Positions 45,281-54,662 of a stretch of DNA of 64,000 bases are shown here, piece by piece. Location of the stretch: the NCBI RefSeq assembly GCF_035581365.1, contig NZ_CP141590.1, positions 3,096,001 to 3,160,000 on the forward strand. The letters run 5' to 3'. The notes under the pieces were generated by a model. That model saw nothing but the letters and a program-made list of their open reading frames with translations, had not been told where the DNA came from and ran no database searches. This DNA comes from Tsuneonella sp. CC-YZS046 (lineage in GTDB: Bacteria > Pseudomonadota > Alphaproteobacteria > Sphingomonadales > Sphingomonadaceae). Made by a program: the position numbers and the translations under genes. The first letter of the stretch is position 1. Every line of letters starts with the position of its first letter.

Positions 45281-46855
45281 ATGGACCCAGCGCATCTCCC
45301 CGATTCCATCCTCATCGTCGATTTCGGCAGCCAGGTGACCCAGCTGATCGCCCGCCGGGTGCGGGAAGCGGGGGTTTATTCGGAGATCGCGCCCTTTTCC
45401 AAGGCGGAGGAGGCGTTCCATCGCCTGAAGCCCCGGGGGATCATCCTGTCGGGCGGTCCGGCCAGCGTGCCGGACGAAGGCAGCCCGCGCGCGCCGCAGG
45501 TGCTGTTCGACAGCGGCTTGCCGATCCTGGGCATCTGCTATGGCCAGCAGGTGATGACGCATCAGCTTGGCGGGGAAGTCCGCCCGGGCCATGAGACGGG
45601 AGAGGGCGGCGAGTTCGGCCGCGCCTATTGCACCGTCAGCGACGATTGCGTGCTGTTCGACGGCCTCTGGCATATCGGCGAGCGCCATCAGGTGTGGATG
45701 AGCCATGGCGACAAGGTGACGCGCATCGCCCCCGGCTTTCGCATCGTCGCCACTTCCGATGGCGCGCCCTTCGCGCTGATCGCGGATGACGAGCGGCGCT
45801 ATTACGGCACCCAGTTCCACCCCGAAGTGTTTCACACGCCGGACGGAGCCAGGCTGCTGGCCAATTTCGTGCGCCATGTCTGCGGTCTGGCGGGCGACTG
45901 GACCATGGCCGAGTTCCGCAAGACCAAGATCGAGGAAATCCGCGCGCAGGTCGGTGACGGCAAGGTCATCTGCGGATTGTCCGGCGGTGTGGACAGCGCG
46001 GTGGCGGCGGTGCTGATCCATGAGGCGATCGGCGACCAGCTGACCTGCGTGTTCGTCGATCACGGGCTGATGCGGATGAACGAGGCGCAGCAGGTCGTCA
46101 CCCTGTTCCGCGACCATTACAATATCCCGCTGGTCCATGTGGATGCGGAGGAGATGTTCCTCGGCGGCCTGGCCGGGGTGACGGACCCGGAAGCCAAGCG
46201 CAAGTTCATCGGCAAGGCCTTCATCGACCTGTTCGAGGAAGAGGCGCGCAGGATCGGCGGCGCGGATTTCCTGGCGCAGGGCACACTTTACCCGGATGTG
46301 ATCGAAAGCGTCAGCTTCACCGGCGGGCCTTCGGTCACGATCAAGAGCCACCACAATGTCGGCGGCTTGCCCGAGCGGATGAACATGAAGCTGGTCGAGC
46401 CGCTGCGCGAGCTGTTCAAGGACGAAGTGCGGGTGCTGGGCCGCGAGCTGGGCCTGCCGGACGTGTTCGTCGGCCGCCACCCCTTCCCCGGGCCGGGCCT
46501 CGCCATCCGCATTCCGGGCGAAGTCACCAGGGAGCGCTGCGACACGCTGCGCAAGGCCGATGCGATCTATCTGGAAGAGATCCGCAACGCCGGGCTCTAC
46601 GATGCGATCTGGCAGGCCTTCGCCGTGCTGCTGCCGGTCAAGACCGTGGGCGTGATGGGCGACGGGCGCACCTATGACAGCGTCTGCGCGCTGCGCGCGG
46701 TGACCTCGACCGACGGGATGACGGCGGACATCTATCCGTTCGACGCCGCTTTCCTCAGCCGCGTCGCGACGCGGATCATCAACGAGGTGCAAGGCATCAA
46801 CCGCGTGGTGTATGACTACACGTCGAAGCCGCCCGGCACGATCGAGTGGGAGTGA
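45281..46855 (+). CDS. guaA: GMP synthase (glutamine-hydrolysing) GuaA
   Basis: GuaA converts XMP to GMP using ATP and glutamine. The 524-residue protein has the class I glutamine amidotransferase domain ([20 protein letters not shown], catalytic Cys in GICYGQQ, and GTQFHPEV). The ATP-pyrophosphatase domain has the P-loop [10 protein letters not shown], and the C-terminal dimerisation domain ends KPPGTIEWE. Length is normal. The ATG at 45281 is chosen because the domain begins 10 residues later. Confidence 0.96.
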   Translation: MDPAHLPDSILIVDFGSQVTQLIARRVREAGVYSEIAPFSKAEEAFHRLKPRGIILSGGPASVPDEGSPRAPQVLFDSGLPILGICYGQQVMTHQLGGEVRPGHETGEGGEFGRAYCTVSDDCVLFDGLWHIGERHQVWMSHGDKVTRIAPGFRIVATSDGAPFALIADDERRYYGTQFHPEVFHTPDGARLLANFVRHVCGLAGDWTMAEFRKTKIEEIRAQVGDGKVICGLSGGVDSAVAAVLIHEAIGDQLTCVFVDHGLMRMNEAQQVVTLFRDHYNIPLVHVDAEEMFLGGLAGVTDPEAKRKFIGKAFIDLFEEEARRIGGADFLAQGTLYPDVIESVSFTGGPSVTIKSHHNVGGLPERMNMKLVEPLRELFKDEVRVLGRELGLPDVFVGRHPFPGPGLAIRIPGEVTRERCDTLRKADAIYLEEIRNAGLYDAIWQAFAVLLPVKTVGVMGDGRTYDSVCALRAVTSTDGMTADIYPFDAAFLSRVATRIINEVQGINRVVYDYTSKPPGTIEWE

Positions 46856-46897
46856 GCCTCCCTTGCCCGAGGCCGGCTCGCGCCCCATAGTGCGGGC

Positions 46898-47611
46898 ATG
46901 CAACTGGCCTTTGGCGACGATCCCCGCACCCGGCAGCTCCGCGATATTCACGAGCGGCTGATCGCCTGTTTCGGGCGGATCGTGCGTCCGCCGGAGAAGC
47001 GGCGCGATCCGGTCTGGGTGCTGGTCCATGGGGTGATCGGCGCGCGGACGAAGACGGCCAGATCCAATGTCTCGACCGATGGCCTGCTGGCGCGGCATGG
47101 ATCGTGGGAAGCGGTGGCGGACGCCCCGCCTGAAGCGCTTGCCGCGAAACTGGAACTGGTGACCTTTCCGGAATTGATGGCCGAGCGGCTGAAGGCCTGC
47201 CTGCTGGCGGTGAAGCGGGAACGCGGCCGGATCGACCTCTCCCATCTCGCGGCGCTGGACACGCAAGAGGCGATGGCCTGGCTCGAAACCCTGCCGGGGG
47301 TCGCGCGCAAGATATCCGCCGGGGTGGTCAACGCCAGCACGCTGAACCGCAAGGCGATGGTGCTGGACAGCCATCATCGCCGGGTGCTGCAGCGCATCGG
47401 GCTGGTCCCGCCACGGGCGGATACCACCCGCGCCTATGATGTGCTGACGCCGGCGCTGCCCCCGGAATGGGATGCGGCGGATTATGACGAGCATCATCTG
47501 CTGATGAAGCGGGTCGGCCAGCGGTTTTGCCGCCCCTCGCAATGCCACTGCGCGCCTTGCCCGGTGCAAGCGCTGTGCCGCACGGGCCGGGCGCGGCCGT
47601 CCCTGCAATAG
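46898..47611 (+). CDS. Endonuclease III-like DNA glycosylase with [4Fe-4S]
   Basis: A 237-residue helix-hairpin-helix DNA glycosylase. The hairpin LPGVARKISAGVV keeps the Lys used by endonuclease III for strand cleavage, and VLDSHHRRVL keeps the catalytic Asp. The C terminus CRPSQCHCAPCPVQALC provides the Cys ligands of an iron-sulfur cluster. The substrate base is not clear, as the N-terminal half (DPVWVLVHGVIGARTK) differs from Nth and MutY. It lies 42 bases after guaA. Confidence 0.85.
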   Translation: MQLAFGDDPRTRQLRDIHERLIACFGRIVRPPEKRRDPVWVLVHGVIGARTKTARSNVSTDGLLARHGSWEAVADAPPEALAAKLELVTFPELMAERLKACLLAVKRERGRIDLSHLAALDTQEAMAWLETLPGVARKISAGVVNASTLNRKAMVLDSHHRRVLQRIGLVPPRADTTRAYDVLTPALPPEWDAADYDEHHLLMKRVGQRFCRPSQCHCAPCPVQALCRTGRARPSLQ

Positions 47612-47615
47612 GGAT

Positions 47616-48182
47616 TCAGCCCAGCGCGGCCACCTCGCCCCGCCGGAAGCAGTCGGGTGCATGGTCGTTCACCATCCCCACCGCCTGCATCCAGGCATGG
47701 ACGATGGTGGGGCCGACGAATTTGAAGCCACGCCGCTTCAACTCCTTCGAGATCGCGCGCGAAAGCCCGGTTTCGGTGTGGACCCCTTCGCCCTGCAGCG
47801 GCTTGCCATCGGTGAAGGCCCAGCAGAAGGCGCCGAAATTCTCGCCATTGGCCTGCATCTCGTTATAGATTTGCGCGCCGCGAATGGTCGCCTCGATCTT
47901 GGCGCGCGCCCGGACGATACCGGCATCATTCATCAGCCGCGCGATGTCCCGTTCTCCGAAACCCGCGACCTTGAGCGGATCGAACCCGGCGAAGGCCTTG
48001 CGGAAGTTCTCGCGCTTGCGGAGGATGACGGTCCACGACAGCCCGGCCTGGAACCCTTCGAGCATCAGCGTTTCCCACAGCATGCGCGGGTCCCGCTCGG
48101 GCACGCCCCATTCGCTGTCGTGATAGGCGCATTCCAGTGGATCGCGCATGGCCCATGCGCAGCGGGGTCGATCGTCGCTCAT
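47616..48182 (-). CDS. tag: 3-methyladenine DNA glycosylase I (Tag)
   Basis: Tag removes 3-methyladenine from alkylated DNA. The 188-residue protein has CAWAMRDPLECAYHDSEWGVP with a zinc Cys and the conserved Glu/His, LMLEGFQAGLSWTVILRKRENFRKAF and the C-terminal GFKFVGPTIVHAWMQAVGMVNDH. Length is normal. The ATG at 48182 is preferred to one 24 bases upstream. It is convergent with the endonuclease III-like gene (4 bases between stops), so two base-excision enzymes sit tail to tail. Confidence 0.93.
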   Translation of the reverse strand: MSDDRPRCAWAMRDPLECAYHDSEWGVPERDPRMLWETLMLEGFQAGLSWTVILRKRENFRKAFAGFDPLKVAGFGERDIARLMNDAGIVRARAKIEATIRGAQIYNEMQANGENFGAFCWAFTDGKPLQGEGVHTETGLSRAISKELKRRGFKFVGPTIVHAWMQAVGMVNDHAPDCFRRGEVAALG

Positions 48183-48234
48183 TGTCGCTCCAGGCTTTGC
48201 AGTCACGCTGCGTCTGGCATGGAACGGGGGTAGG

Positions 48235-48789
48235 CTACCAGTGGTTTCCCGCCTCCACGGCGGCGATTTCGGCCGGGGTGCTCTTGCGGCCCAGCAGCTC
48301 GTTCCGATGCGGATAGCGCCCGAAGCGCGCGATCATGGCATGGTGCGAACGCGCGAAAGGCCAGCCGAAGCGCGGGCCCAGTCGCGCATAATACCGCAGC
48401 GACCGGAGATGGTCCGCGATCCGCTCGCTATGCATCAGCGGCATCGCCAGGAATTGCCTCTCCGGCCCGGACAGCCCCTTGTCCCACCCGCGCTCCAGCG
48501 CGCCCTTGGCGATGGCGCGCGCCAGCGGATCGAAGCGGAAGGCGCGGGCATCGTTACGATAGAGATTGCGTGGCACCTGGTCGAACAGCAGGATGGCGGC
48601 CCGCGCCGTTTCGGGATCGCGCAGGAATTCATGCACGGGGCGATTGGCCAGGCTGGCCAGCTCGCGCGCAAAGCGGCGGCGCAGCAAATCGTCGACCGCC
48701 GCGCTGCTGCCGAACCAATTTTGAGGTTTCAGTTCATGAAACCAAAGGTGGAGCAGTTCCGCCGCCCAGCGGCGCCGGGCGGCGGCCAT
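48235..48789 (-). CDS. DUF924-family protein
   Basis: A 184-residue cytoplasmic protein of the DUF924 family, helical and TPR-like. It has LHLWFHELKPQNWFGSSAAVDDLLRRRF, AAILLFDQVPRNLYRNDARAFRFDPLA and FLAMPLMHSERIADHL, which match the family along its full length. No function is established. It lies 52 bases before tag on the same strand. Confidence 0.87.
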   Translation of the reverse strand: MAAARRRWAAELLHLWFHELKPQNWFGSSAAVDDLLRRRFARELASLANRPVHEFLRDPETARAAILLFDQVPRNLYRNDARAFRFDPLARAIAKGALERGWDKGLSGPERQFLAMPLMHSERIADHLRSLRYYARLGPRFGWPFARSHHAMIARFGRYPHRNELLGRKSTPAEIAAVEAGNHW

Positions 48790-48794
48790 TCGGT

Positions 48795-49193
48795 TCAGCC
48801 TTCGGCCTTGCGATAGGGCACGAAGTCCCCGAGGAAGACCGAGCCGGTATACATGCCGGTGGTCTGATCCGCGGTGTTGACCATATCCTGCTTGCAGAAC
48901 TGGCTGCTGGTCCGCTTCATGATAAGCACGTCATGCGGGCGCAGCGAATTGGGATCGCGCGGCCGGTTGACGTAGATGGTGCCGCCGCTCTTGTAGACGA
49001 GCGCGGTCTTGTCGATCACCTGCAGATTGTGGGAATCGAACAGGGTGATGCAGGATACGGGTTCGCCGGCCTGCCGCCCTTCCAGCATCTTCGCGAGGCG
49101 TTCCTCGCCGGTGGCCTTGGCAAGGGCCGGGGCGGACAGCAATACGGCGCCTGCGGCTGTCATCGCCGCGATGGTAGAGATGATCTTGCGCAT
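48795..49193 (-). CDS. Hypothetical secreted protein
   Basis: A 132-residue protein with a signal peptide (MRKIISTIAAMTAAGAVLLSAPALA, cleavage after residue 25). The mature part has EERLAKMLEGRQAGEPVSCITLFDS and two Cys (SCITLF and QFCKQD) that may pair. Its look matches a small periplasmic protein common in sphingomonads, but I know no function for it. It ends 5 bases before the DUF924 gene. Confidence 0.7.
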   Translation of the reverse strand: MRKIISTIAAMTAAGAVLLSAPALAKATGEERLAKMLEGRQAGEPVSCITLFDSHNLQVIDKTALVYKSGGTIYVNRPRDPNSLRPHDVLIMKRTSSQFCKQDMVNTADQTTGMYTGSVFLGDFVPYRKAEG

Positions 49194-49279
49194 GGATGTT
49201 CTCCAGAACGAATGCCATCCAGACTACACAAACGCGCCTGAACCGTAACTGACCGGCACATGCTCGGATCAGGCCCGAA

Positions 49280-50707
49280 TCAGGCCGTCCCGCCCACGGT
49301 CAGCCCTTCCACCAGCAGGGTCGGCTGGCCGACCCCGGCCGGCACGCTCTGCCCGCCCTTGCCGCAGACGCCCACGCCTTCGTCCAGCGCCATGTCGTTG
49401 CCGATGCCCTTGACCCGGGTCAGCACGCTAGGCCCGTCGCCGATCAGGGTCGCGCCCTTGATCGGCGCGCCGAGCCTGCCGTTCTCCACGAGATAGGCCT
49501 CGGTGCAGGAGAACACGAACTTGCCCGAAACGATATCGACCTGCCCGCCGCCGAAGCTCTTGGCGAAGATGCCGTTCTTCATGCGGGAGAGCAGTTCCGC
49601 CGGATCGTCGTTGCCGCCCTTCATGAAGGTGTTCGTCATGCGCGGCATCGGCGCGTGAGCATAGGATTCCCGGCGGCCGTTGCCGGTCGGCTCCACGCCC
49701 ATCAGCCGAGCATTGAGCCGGTCCTGCATATAGCCCTTGAGGATACCGTCCTCGATCAGCACCGTTTCGCCGGTGGGGGTGCCTTCGTCGTCGATGGAGA
49801 GCGATCCCCGGCGGTTGGCGATGGAGCCGTCATCCACCACCGTCACGCCCGGCGCGCCCACGCGCTCGCCGATCCGCCCGGAGAAGGCGCTGGTGCCCTT
49901 GCGGTTGAAATCGCCTTCCAGCCCGTGGCCGATCGCTTCGTGCAGCAGCACGCCCGGCCAGCCGGGGCCGAGCAGCACGGTCATTTCCCCGGCCGGGGCG
50001 GCGACGCTTTCGAGATTGACCAGCGCCTGGCCGAGCGCGGTGTCGATCGCCCGGTTCCACGTCGCGGGATCGAACAGGTCGTCATAGAGATAGCGCCCGC
50101 CGATCCCGAAGTTGCCGCTTTCGCGCCGGCCGTTGCTTTCCGCCACGATGCCGACGTTGAGGCGGACCAGCGGGCGGATGTCCTGCGCGACGAAGCCGTC
50201 CGCGCGGACGATTTCCACCACGCTCCAGCTTGCCGAAAGCGATGCGCTGACCTGCGCCACGCGCGGGTCGCGCGCCCGGGCGGCGGCATCGATCGTTTCG
50301 AGCAGCCTGACCTTGTCCGCGAAGGGCACGGCGTCGAGCGGGCTGGCGTCGGTATAGAGATGGCGGTTGTTGCGGCGCGGGGCCGGGGCCGGGGGATTGC
50401 TGGCCGGATCGAGCAGCTTGAGCGTTTCCCCGGCACGGCGGATCGCGCCCGCGCTGATGTCGTTGGCATGGGCGAAGCCGGTCATCTCGCCGGAAACCCC
50501 GCGCAGGCCGAAGCCCGAATCCCGCGAATAATCGGCGGTCTTCAGCCGGCCGTCGTCGAACCCGAAGCTCTCGCTGGCGATGAACTGGAGATAAAGCTCC
50601 CCATCGTCGCACCGGGCCAGCGCTTCCCTTGCGAGAACCTGGGCTTCATCGGGGGAGAGCTTGCCATCGGCATAGAGCAGCGAGCGGGGGTCGGGGATCT
50701 GGGTCAT
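49280..50707 (-). CDS. tldD: Metalloprotease TldD
   Basis: TldD, with TldE/PmbA, forms a cytoplasmic zinc protease that trims modified peptides and the CcdA antitoxin. The 475-residue protein has the zinc motif HEAIGHGLEGD (HExxxH) and the family segments FGLRGVSGEMTGFAHANDIS, GVTVVDDGSIANRRGSLSIDDEGTP and PRMTNTFMKGG. Length is normal. The ATG at 50707 is used. No pmbA gene is in this window, so its partner lies elsewhere. Confidence 0.94.
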   Translation of the reverse strand: MTQIPDPRSLLYADGKLSPDEAQVLAREALARCDDGELYLQFIASESFGFDDGRLKTADYSRDSGFGLRGVSGEMTGFAHANDISAGAIRRAGETLKLLDPASNPPAPAPRRNNRHLYTDASPLDAVPFADKVRLLETIDAAARARDPRVAQVSASLSASWSVVEIVRADGFVAQDIRPLVRLNVGIVAESNGRRESGNFGIGGRYLYDDLFDPATWNRAIDTALGQALVNLESVAAPAGEMTVLLGPGWPGVLLHEAIGHGLEGDFNRKGTSAFSGRIGERVGAPGVTVVDDGSIANRRGSLSIDDEGTPTGETVLIEDGILKGYMQDRLNARLMGVEPTGNGRRESYAHAPMPRMTNTFMKGGNDDPAELLSRMKNGIFAKSFGGGQVDIVSGKFVFSCTEAYLVENGRLGAPIKGATLIGDGPSVLTRVKGIGNDMALDEGVGVCGKGGQSVPAGVGQPTLLVEGLTVGGTA

Positions 50708-50815
50708 ACACCCGATATAGGGGTATCGGAGGCATTGCGAAAGCGGCCCCGACAATCATCGCTGATGGCGGGGAGGAACCGAGCCTGTCGAAGTTCCGTC
50801 GCGAAGGGCCTGCCG

Positions 50816-51070
50816 TCAGGCCGGGGAAGCGCCCGAGGCGATGTCGGGCAGGCTGGCCTGATCCACGCCATCGGCCGGGCCGCCCTTGAGGACGAAGCGG
50901 CGGTCGCAATAGCCGCAATCGACATAGCCATGCTCGTCGATCTCGAGGAACACGCGCGGGTGGCCCAGCGCCGCAGGCGTGAAGCGTTCGCCCCCGCGAA
51001 TGCCGCCGGAGCCGTCGCAGCTGACGCGGTGCGTTTCGACAAGGGTGATTTCGGGCGGTGGAATCGTCAT
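50816..51070 (-). CDS. CHCC zinc-finger domain protein (NDUFS6-like)
   Basis: An 84-residue protein with the zf-CHCC pattern: one Cys in VSCDGSGG, a His in [10 protein letters not shown], and two Cys in [12 protein letters not shown]. This is the bacterial relative of the zinc subunit NDUFS6 of mitochondrial complex I, common in alphaproteobacteria and thought to help assemble NADH dehydrogenase. The ATG at 51070 gives the expected size; it is divergent from the ABC ATPase gene. Confidence 0.85.
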   Translation of the reverse strand: MTIPPPEITLVETHRVSCDGSGGIRGGERFTPAALGHPRVFLEIDEHGYVDCGYCDRRFVLKGGPADGVDQASLPDIASGASPA

Positions 51071-51117
51071 CGCCGCGCCCGTTACCACTGGCGCCGCCGA
51101 TAATCCAGATGCAGATC

Positions 51118-51135
51118 GTGTGTATCGATACACAC
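51118..51135. promoter_or_regulatory. 18-bp perfect palindrome in a divergent promoter region
   Basis: GTGTGTATCGATACACAC is a perfect palindrome 48 bases upstream of the zinc-finger start and 171 bases before the ABC ATPase. It is a strong candidate operator for a dimeric regulator (LacI/GntR-like in symmetry). The regulator is not known. Confidence 0.4.
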
Positions 51136-51305
51136 CGCACGCTTGCGCGCGGGCCGTGGCTGCCCCAATGACTGGGCGGTGTGGACAAATTCCGCATGGT
51201 CGTGGCTTGAGCCAGCAGGGGCTTGGGCAAGAAGGGAGCGAGGAGAATAGTGGTGCTATTTGACGAACGAACGACGATGTCCAAACCCCTTCTGGCCAAG
51301 TGCGG

Positions 51306-52256
51306 ATGACAAATCCGCCGCCCGCCATTTCCATCCGCGATCTCGTCAAGCGATATGCCCCCGGCAAGGGCACGGAGCCGAAGCTGGCGCTGAACGGGGT
51401 GAGCTTCGATGTGCCCCAAGGCGGCATTTTCGGCCTGCTGGGGCCGAATGGCGCGGGCAAGTCCACCCTGATCAATATCCTGGCCGGGCTGGTCTCCAAG
51501 ACCTCGGGCAGCGTGACGATCTGGGGCCACGATATCGACGCGGACCAGCGCAATGCCAAGGCGTCGATCGGGATCGTGCCGCAGGAAATCGTGTTCGACC
51601 CGTTCTTCACCCCGTTCGAGGTGCTGGAGAACCAGGCGGGCCTGTATGGCGTGGCCAGGGCGCTGCGCCGCTCCGAGGAACTGCTGCGCGCGGTCCATCT
51701 GGCGGATAAGCGCGACGCCTATGCCCGCAGCCTGTCGGGCGGGATGAAGCGCCGGTTGCTGATCGCCAAGGCGATGGTGCATTCCCCGCCGGTGCTGGTG
51801 CTGGACGAGCCGACTGCCGGGGTCGATGTGGAGCTGCGCCGCCAGCTTTGGGAACTGGTGACGGAATTGAACGCGCAGGGGGTCACGGTCGTGCTCACCA
51901 CCCATTATCTCGAAGAAGCCGAGGAATTGTGCGAGCGGATCGCCATCATCAATCACGGCAGGCTGATCGCCAACGAGCCGACCCGCGAGCTGGTCGGGAT
52001 GATGCGCGAGAAGATCGTGGTCCTGACGCTCGATCGTGAGGTGGGGGGGCTGCCCCAGCATCCCGCCATCCTGAAAACCGCCCGGCATGGCGAGCGCGTG
52101 CTGGAGATCACCTATGACCGGGACCGGATGAGCGCGGGGCAGGTGCTCGCGCTGGTCCAGCAGCAGGGCTATGCGATCGAGGATGTCTCCACCCGCGAGG
52201 CGGATCTGGAGGACGTTTTCGTCAGCCTGACCAGCAAGACGAAGGAGATTGCCTGA
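51306..52256 (+). CDS. ABC transporter ATP-binding protein (YadG-like)
   Basis: A 316-residue ABC-2 type ATPase with Walker [10 protein letters not shown] (about residue 46), signature LSGGMKRR, Walker [13 protein letters not shown] and a switch His in [13 protein letters not shown]. It looks like YadG, whose membrane partner YadH is normally next to it; here the next gene is nadB, 2 bases after the stop, so the permease lies elsewhere. The ATG at 51306 is used; a GTG two codons upstream is possible. Confidence 0.85.
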   Translation: MTNPPPAISIRDLVKRYAPGKGTEPKLALNGVSFDVPQGGIFGLLGPNGAGKSTLINILAGLVSKTSGSVTIWGHDIDADQRNAKASIGIVPQEIVFDPFFTPFEVLENQAGLYGVARALRRSEELLRAVHLADKRDAYARSLSGGMKRRLLIAKAMVHSPPVLVLDEPTAGVDVELRRQLWELVTELNAQGVTVVLTTHYLEEAEELCERIAIINHGRLIANEPTRELVGMMREKIVVLTLDREVGGLPQHPAILKTARHGERVLEITYDRDRMSAGQVLALVQQQGYAIEDVSTREADLEDVFVSLTSKTKEIA

Positions 52257-52258
52257 CC

Positions 52259-53845
52259 ATGAGCCAGCAATCCCAGCATGACATTCTGATTATCGGTTCC
52301 GGCGCGGCCGGGCTTACCGCCGCCCTGGCGCTGGCGGAGGAGCGCACCGTGCTGGTGCTGGCGAAGGGCCGGCTCGACAGCGGCTCGACCGCCTCGGCCC
52401 AGGGCGGGATCGCCGCGGTGTTCGATGCGGGCGACACGTTCGAGAATCATATCCGCGACACCATGGTCGCCGGGGCGGGGCTCAACCGGCTCGAAACCGT
52501 GGAATTCGTGGTGGAGCGCGCGCCGCATGCGATCGACCGGCTGAGCGCGCTGGGCGTGCCGTTCAACACCGAGGGGCATGATCTGCATCTCACCCGCGAA
52601 GGCGGGCATTCCCACCGCCGCATCGTGCATGTCAACGACGCCACCGGCCTGGCGGTGCAGCAGGCGCTGCTCAAGGCGGCGGCGGACCATCCCAACATCA
52701 CCCTGCTGGCGGGGCGGAGCTGCATCGACCTGATTACCGGGCGGCATGAGGAGCGCTATTCCGGCTCGGGCCGGGTCTGGGGCGTCTATGCGCTGAACGA
52801 AGCGACCGGCCGGGTCGAGACGCATGTCGCGCGCGCCACCGTGCTGGCGAGCGGCGGGGCGGGGCGGTGCTATCTCTTCTCCACCGCGCCGCGCGGGGCG
52901 ACCGGAGACGGGATCGCGATGGCCTGGCGCGCGGGCGCACGCGTCTCCAACATGGAAATGATGCAGTTCCACCCGACCTGCCTCTACAATCTGGAGGTCA
53001 AGAACTTCCTGATTACCGAGGCGGTGCGCGGGGAAGGCGGGCGGCTGATAAACCCGACCACCGGCAAGCGCTTCATGCCCTATTACGACGAGCGGCTGGA
53101 GCTTGCCCCGCGCGATGTGGTGGCCCGCGCGATCGACGCCGAGATCAAGCGCTACGGGCTGGACTATGTCCACCTCGACATCAGCCACATGCCCGAGGAT
53201 TTCGTGCGGGAGCATTTCCCCAACATCCACGAAAAGCTGCTGGGGCTGGGCATCGACATGACGAAGGAGCCGATCCCGGTGGTGCCGGCGCAGCATTATA
53301 CCTGCGGCGGCGTGGTGATCGACCTGCGGGGCCGCACCGATCTGCCGGGGCTTTATGCCGCCGGGGAATGCACGGAAAGCGGGCTGCACGGGGCGAACCG
53401 GCTTGCCTCCAACAGCCTGCTCGAATGTTTCGTGTTCGGCGAAGCGGCGGCGACCGATATTCTCGCGCGCTGGGACGAGTTCGAGCAACCGCCGCCGATC
53501 CGCCCCTGGGACGAAAGCCGCGTCACCGATTCCGACGAGGAGGTGGTGATCAAGCAGAACTGGACCGAGATCCGCCGTTTCATGTGGAACTACGTGGGCA
53601 TCGTCCGCACCACCAAGCGGCTGGAGCGGGCGCAGCACCGGATCAAGCTGCTGCAGGACGAGGTCGGCGACTATTACGGCCATTTCCGCGTCACCACGGA
53701 CCTGATCGAATTGCGCAACCTGCTGCAATCGGCCGAGCTGATCGTCCGGTCCGCGCTCAAGCGGCATGAGAGCCGGGGGCTGCACTACACGCTGGATTAT
53801 CCGCAGACCGACCCGGAGGCCAGGGATACGGTGCTGGTGCCCTGA
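52259..53845 (+). CDS. nadB: L-aspartate oxidase NadB
   Basis: NadB oxidises L-aspartate to iminoaspartate with FAD, the first step of NAD synthesis from aspartate. The 528-residue protein has the FAD motif ILIIGSGAAGLTAALAL, the substrate loop STASAQGGIAAVF, the segment HRRIVHVNDATG, and HYTCGGVVIDLRGRTDLPGLYAAGECTESGLHGANRLASNS, shared with succinate dehydrogenases. Length is normal. It starts 2 bases after the ABC ATPase stop. No nadA or nadC follows within the window. Confidence 0.94.
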   Translation: MSQQSQHDILIIGSGAAGLTAALALAEERTVLVLAKGRLDSGSTASAQGGIAAVFDAGDTFENHIRDTMVAGAGLNRLETVEFVVERAPHAIDRLSALGVPFNTEGHDLHLTREGGHSHRRIVHVNDATGLAVQQALLKAAADHPNITLLAGRSCIDLITGRHEERYSGSGRVWGVYALNEATGRVETHVARATVLASGGAGRCYLFSTAPRGATGDGIAMAWRAGARVSNMEMMQFHPTCLYNLEVKNFLITEAVRGEGGRLINPTTGKRFMPYYDERLELAPRDVVARAIDAEIKRYGLDYVHLDISHMPEDFVREHFPNIHEKLLGLGIDMTKEPIPVVPAQHYTCGGVVIDLRGRTDLPGLYAAGECTESGLHGANRLASNSLLECFVFGEAAATDILARWDEFEQPPPIRPWDESRVTDSDEEVVIKQNWTEIRRFMWNYVGIVRTTKRLERAQHRIKLLQDEVGDYYGHFRVTTDLIELRNLLQSAELIVRSALKRHESRGLHYTLDYPQTDPEARDTVLVP

Positions 53846-53851
53846 AACTTT

Positions 53852-53887
53852 CGGTCAGGCCTTTCGCTCAGGCCTTCCCGCTCAGGG
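53852..53887. repeat. Short tandem repeat after nadB
   Basis: Two and a half copies of a 13- to 14-base unit (CGGTCAGGCCTTT, CGCTCAGGCCTTC, then CGCTCAGGG) lie directly behind the nadB stop. It may be a remnant of slippage; no function is evident. Confidence 0.4.
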
Positions 53888-53937
53888 TGGGCGCCGGTTG
53901 AGCGCGGGCACGGCCTTCGGCGCGGCGGAATGCCGCT

Positions 53938-54177
53938 CTAGCCCAGCAGCCAGCGGCCGAGGAAGATCAGCGCCATCGCCCCGAGAATGGAGGCCAGGCA
54001 GCCCGCGCGATTGAAGCCGTCGGCCCCGCGCGTCGTCACCAGCCCCGCCAGCAGCGAGCCGCCCAGGCCCAGCAGGATGGTCTGCACCCAGCCGAGATCG
54101 ACCGCCCCCGGATAGAGCCAGCGGGCCAGCGCCCCGACGATGAGGCCCGAGAAGATCGCGCCGATGATGTTCAGCAT
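53938..54177 (-). CDS. GlsB/YeaQ/YmgE-family small membrane protein
   Basis: A 79-residue inner-membrane protein with three helices: IIGAIFSGLIVGALARWLYPG, VQTILLGLGGSLLAGLV and ILGAMALIFLGRWLLG. The GxxxGxxAR pattern in the first helix is typical of the transglycosylase-associated (GlsB/YeaQ) family, often stress-induced. The ATG at 54177 gives the normal size. Convergent with nadB. Confidence 0.87.
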   Translation of the reverse strand: MLNIIGAIFSGLIVGALARWLYPGAVDLGWVQTILLGLGGSLLAGLVTTRGADGFNRAGCLASILGAMALIFLGRWLLG

Positions 54178-54401
54178 GGTTTTCCTGTTTCCGCTTTGGA
54201 TACGATGATTTGCAAGCCTGCCCGCAACCAAATGCACCAGCCGGGCGCCCGCGCCACCCCCTTGCGAAAAAAATATTTTAGACTCTTGCGCATCCCGCCA
54301 GTCGAGCTTTGACCACGCGTCGCGGCCTGCCCGCCAGCTCGGCGAGCGGGCCGGAAAGCCTTCGTCCACATTTATCCTCTTGCACCCGATTCACTGCTTA
54401 A

Positions 54402-54451
54402 GCACTATAGCTTGTGGTTTGTGACCGGGGGGTACACACAAGACCTTGAAT
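54402..54451 (+). promoter_or_regulatory. Two candidate NrdR boxes upstream of nrdA
   Basis: Box 1 is GCACTATAGCTTGTGG (54402-54417) and box 2 is ACACAAGACCTTGAAT (54436-54451). Both resemble the 16-base NrdR consensus (ACACwAkATmTwGTGT-like), and the centres lie 34 bases apart, close to the usual three helical turns. NrdR represses ribonucleotide reductase genes when dATP is high. The match is partial. The rest of the 485-base gap before nrdA shows nothing else I can name. Confidence 0.45.
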
Positions 54452-54662
54452 CCGTGCTGGCGATGCCAATGTTGCCCAATGGGCCGGATCAAGTCTCGTG
54501 CATGGCTTCGGGAGCATTCGCTGGGGACAGGCGGGGGATAAGTATTTCACCGCTTCGGCCCGGTTTCGGTTAGGCTGGCAGCTTGCCCGCCGAATCGAAC
54601 GCATAGGGAACATCTGGCGCGAGGCGCCGCTGTTGCGGCCAAGGATCGGGGGCAAAAGGGCT

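Noticed and set aside
45173-47662. 829-codon minus-strand open frame over guaA and the glycosylase gene
   Set aside because: Composition is His/Gln/Arg-rich as in mirrored reading frames, and guaA on the other strand is certain.
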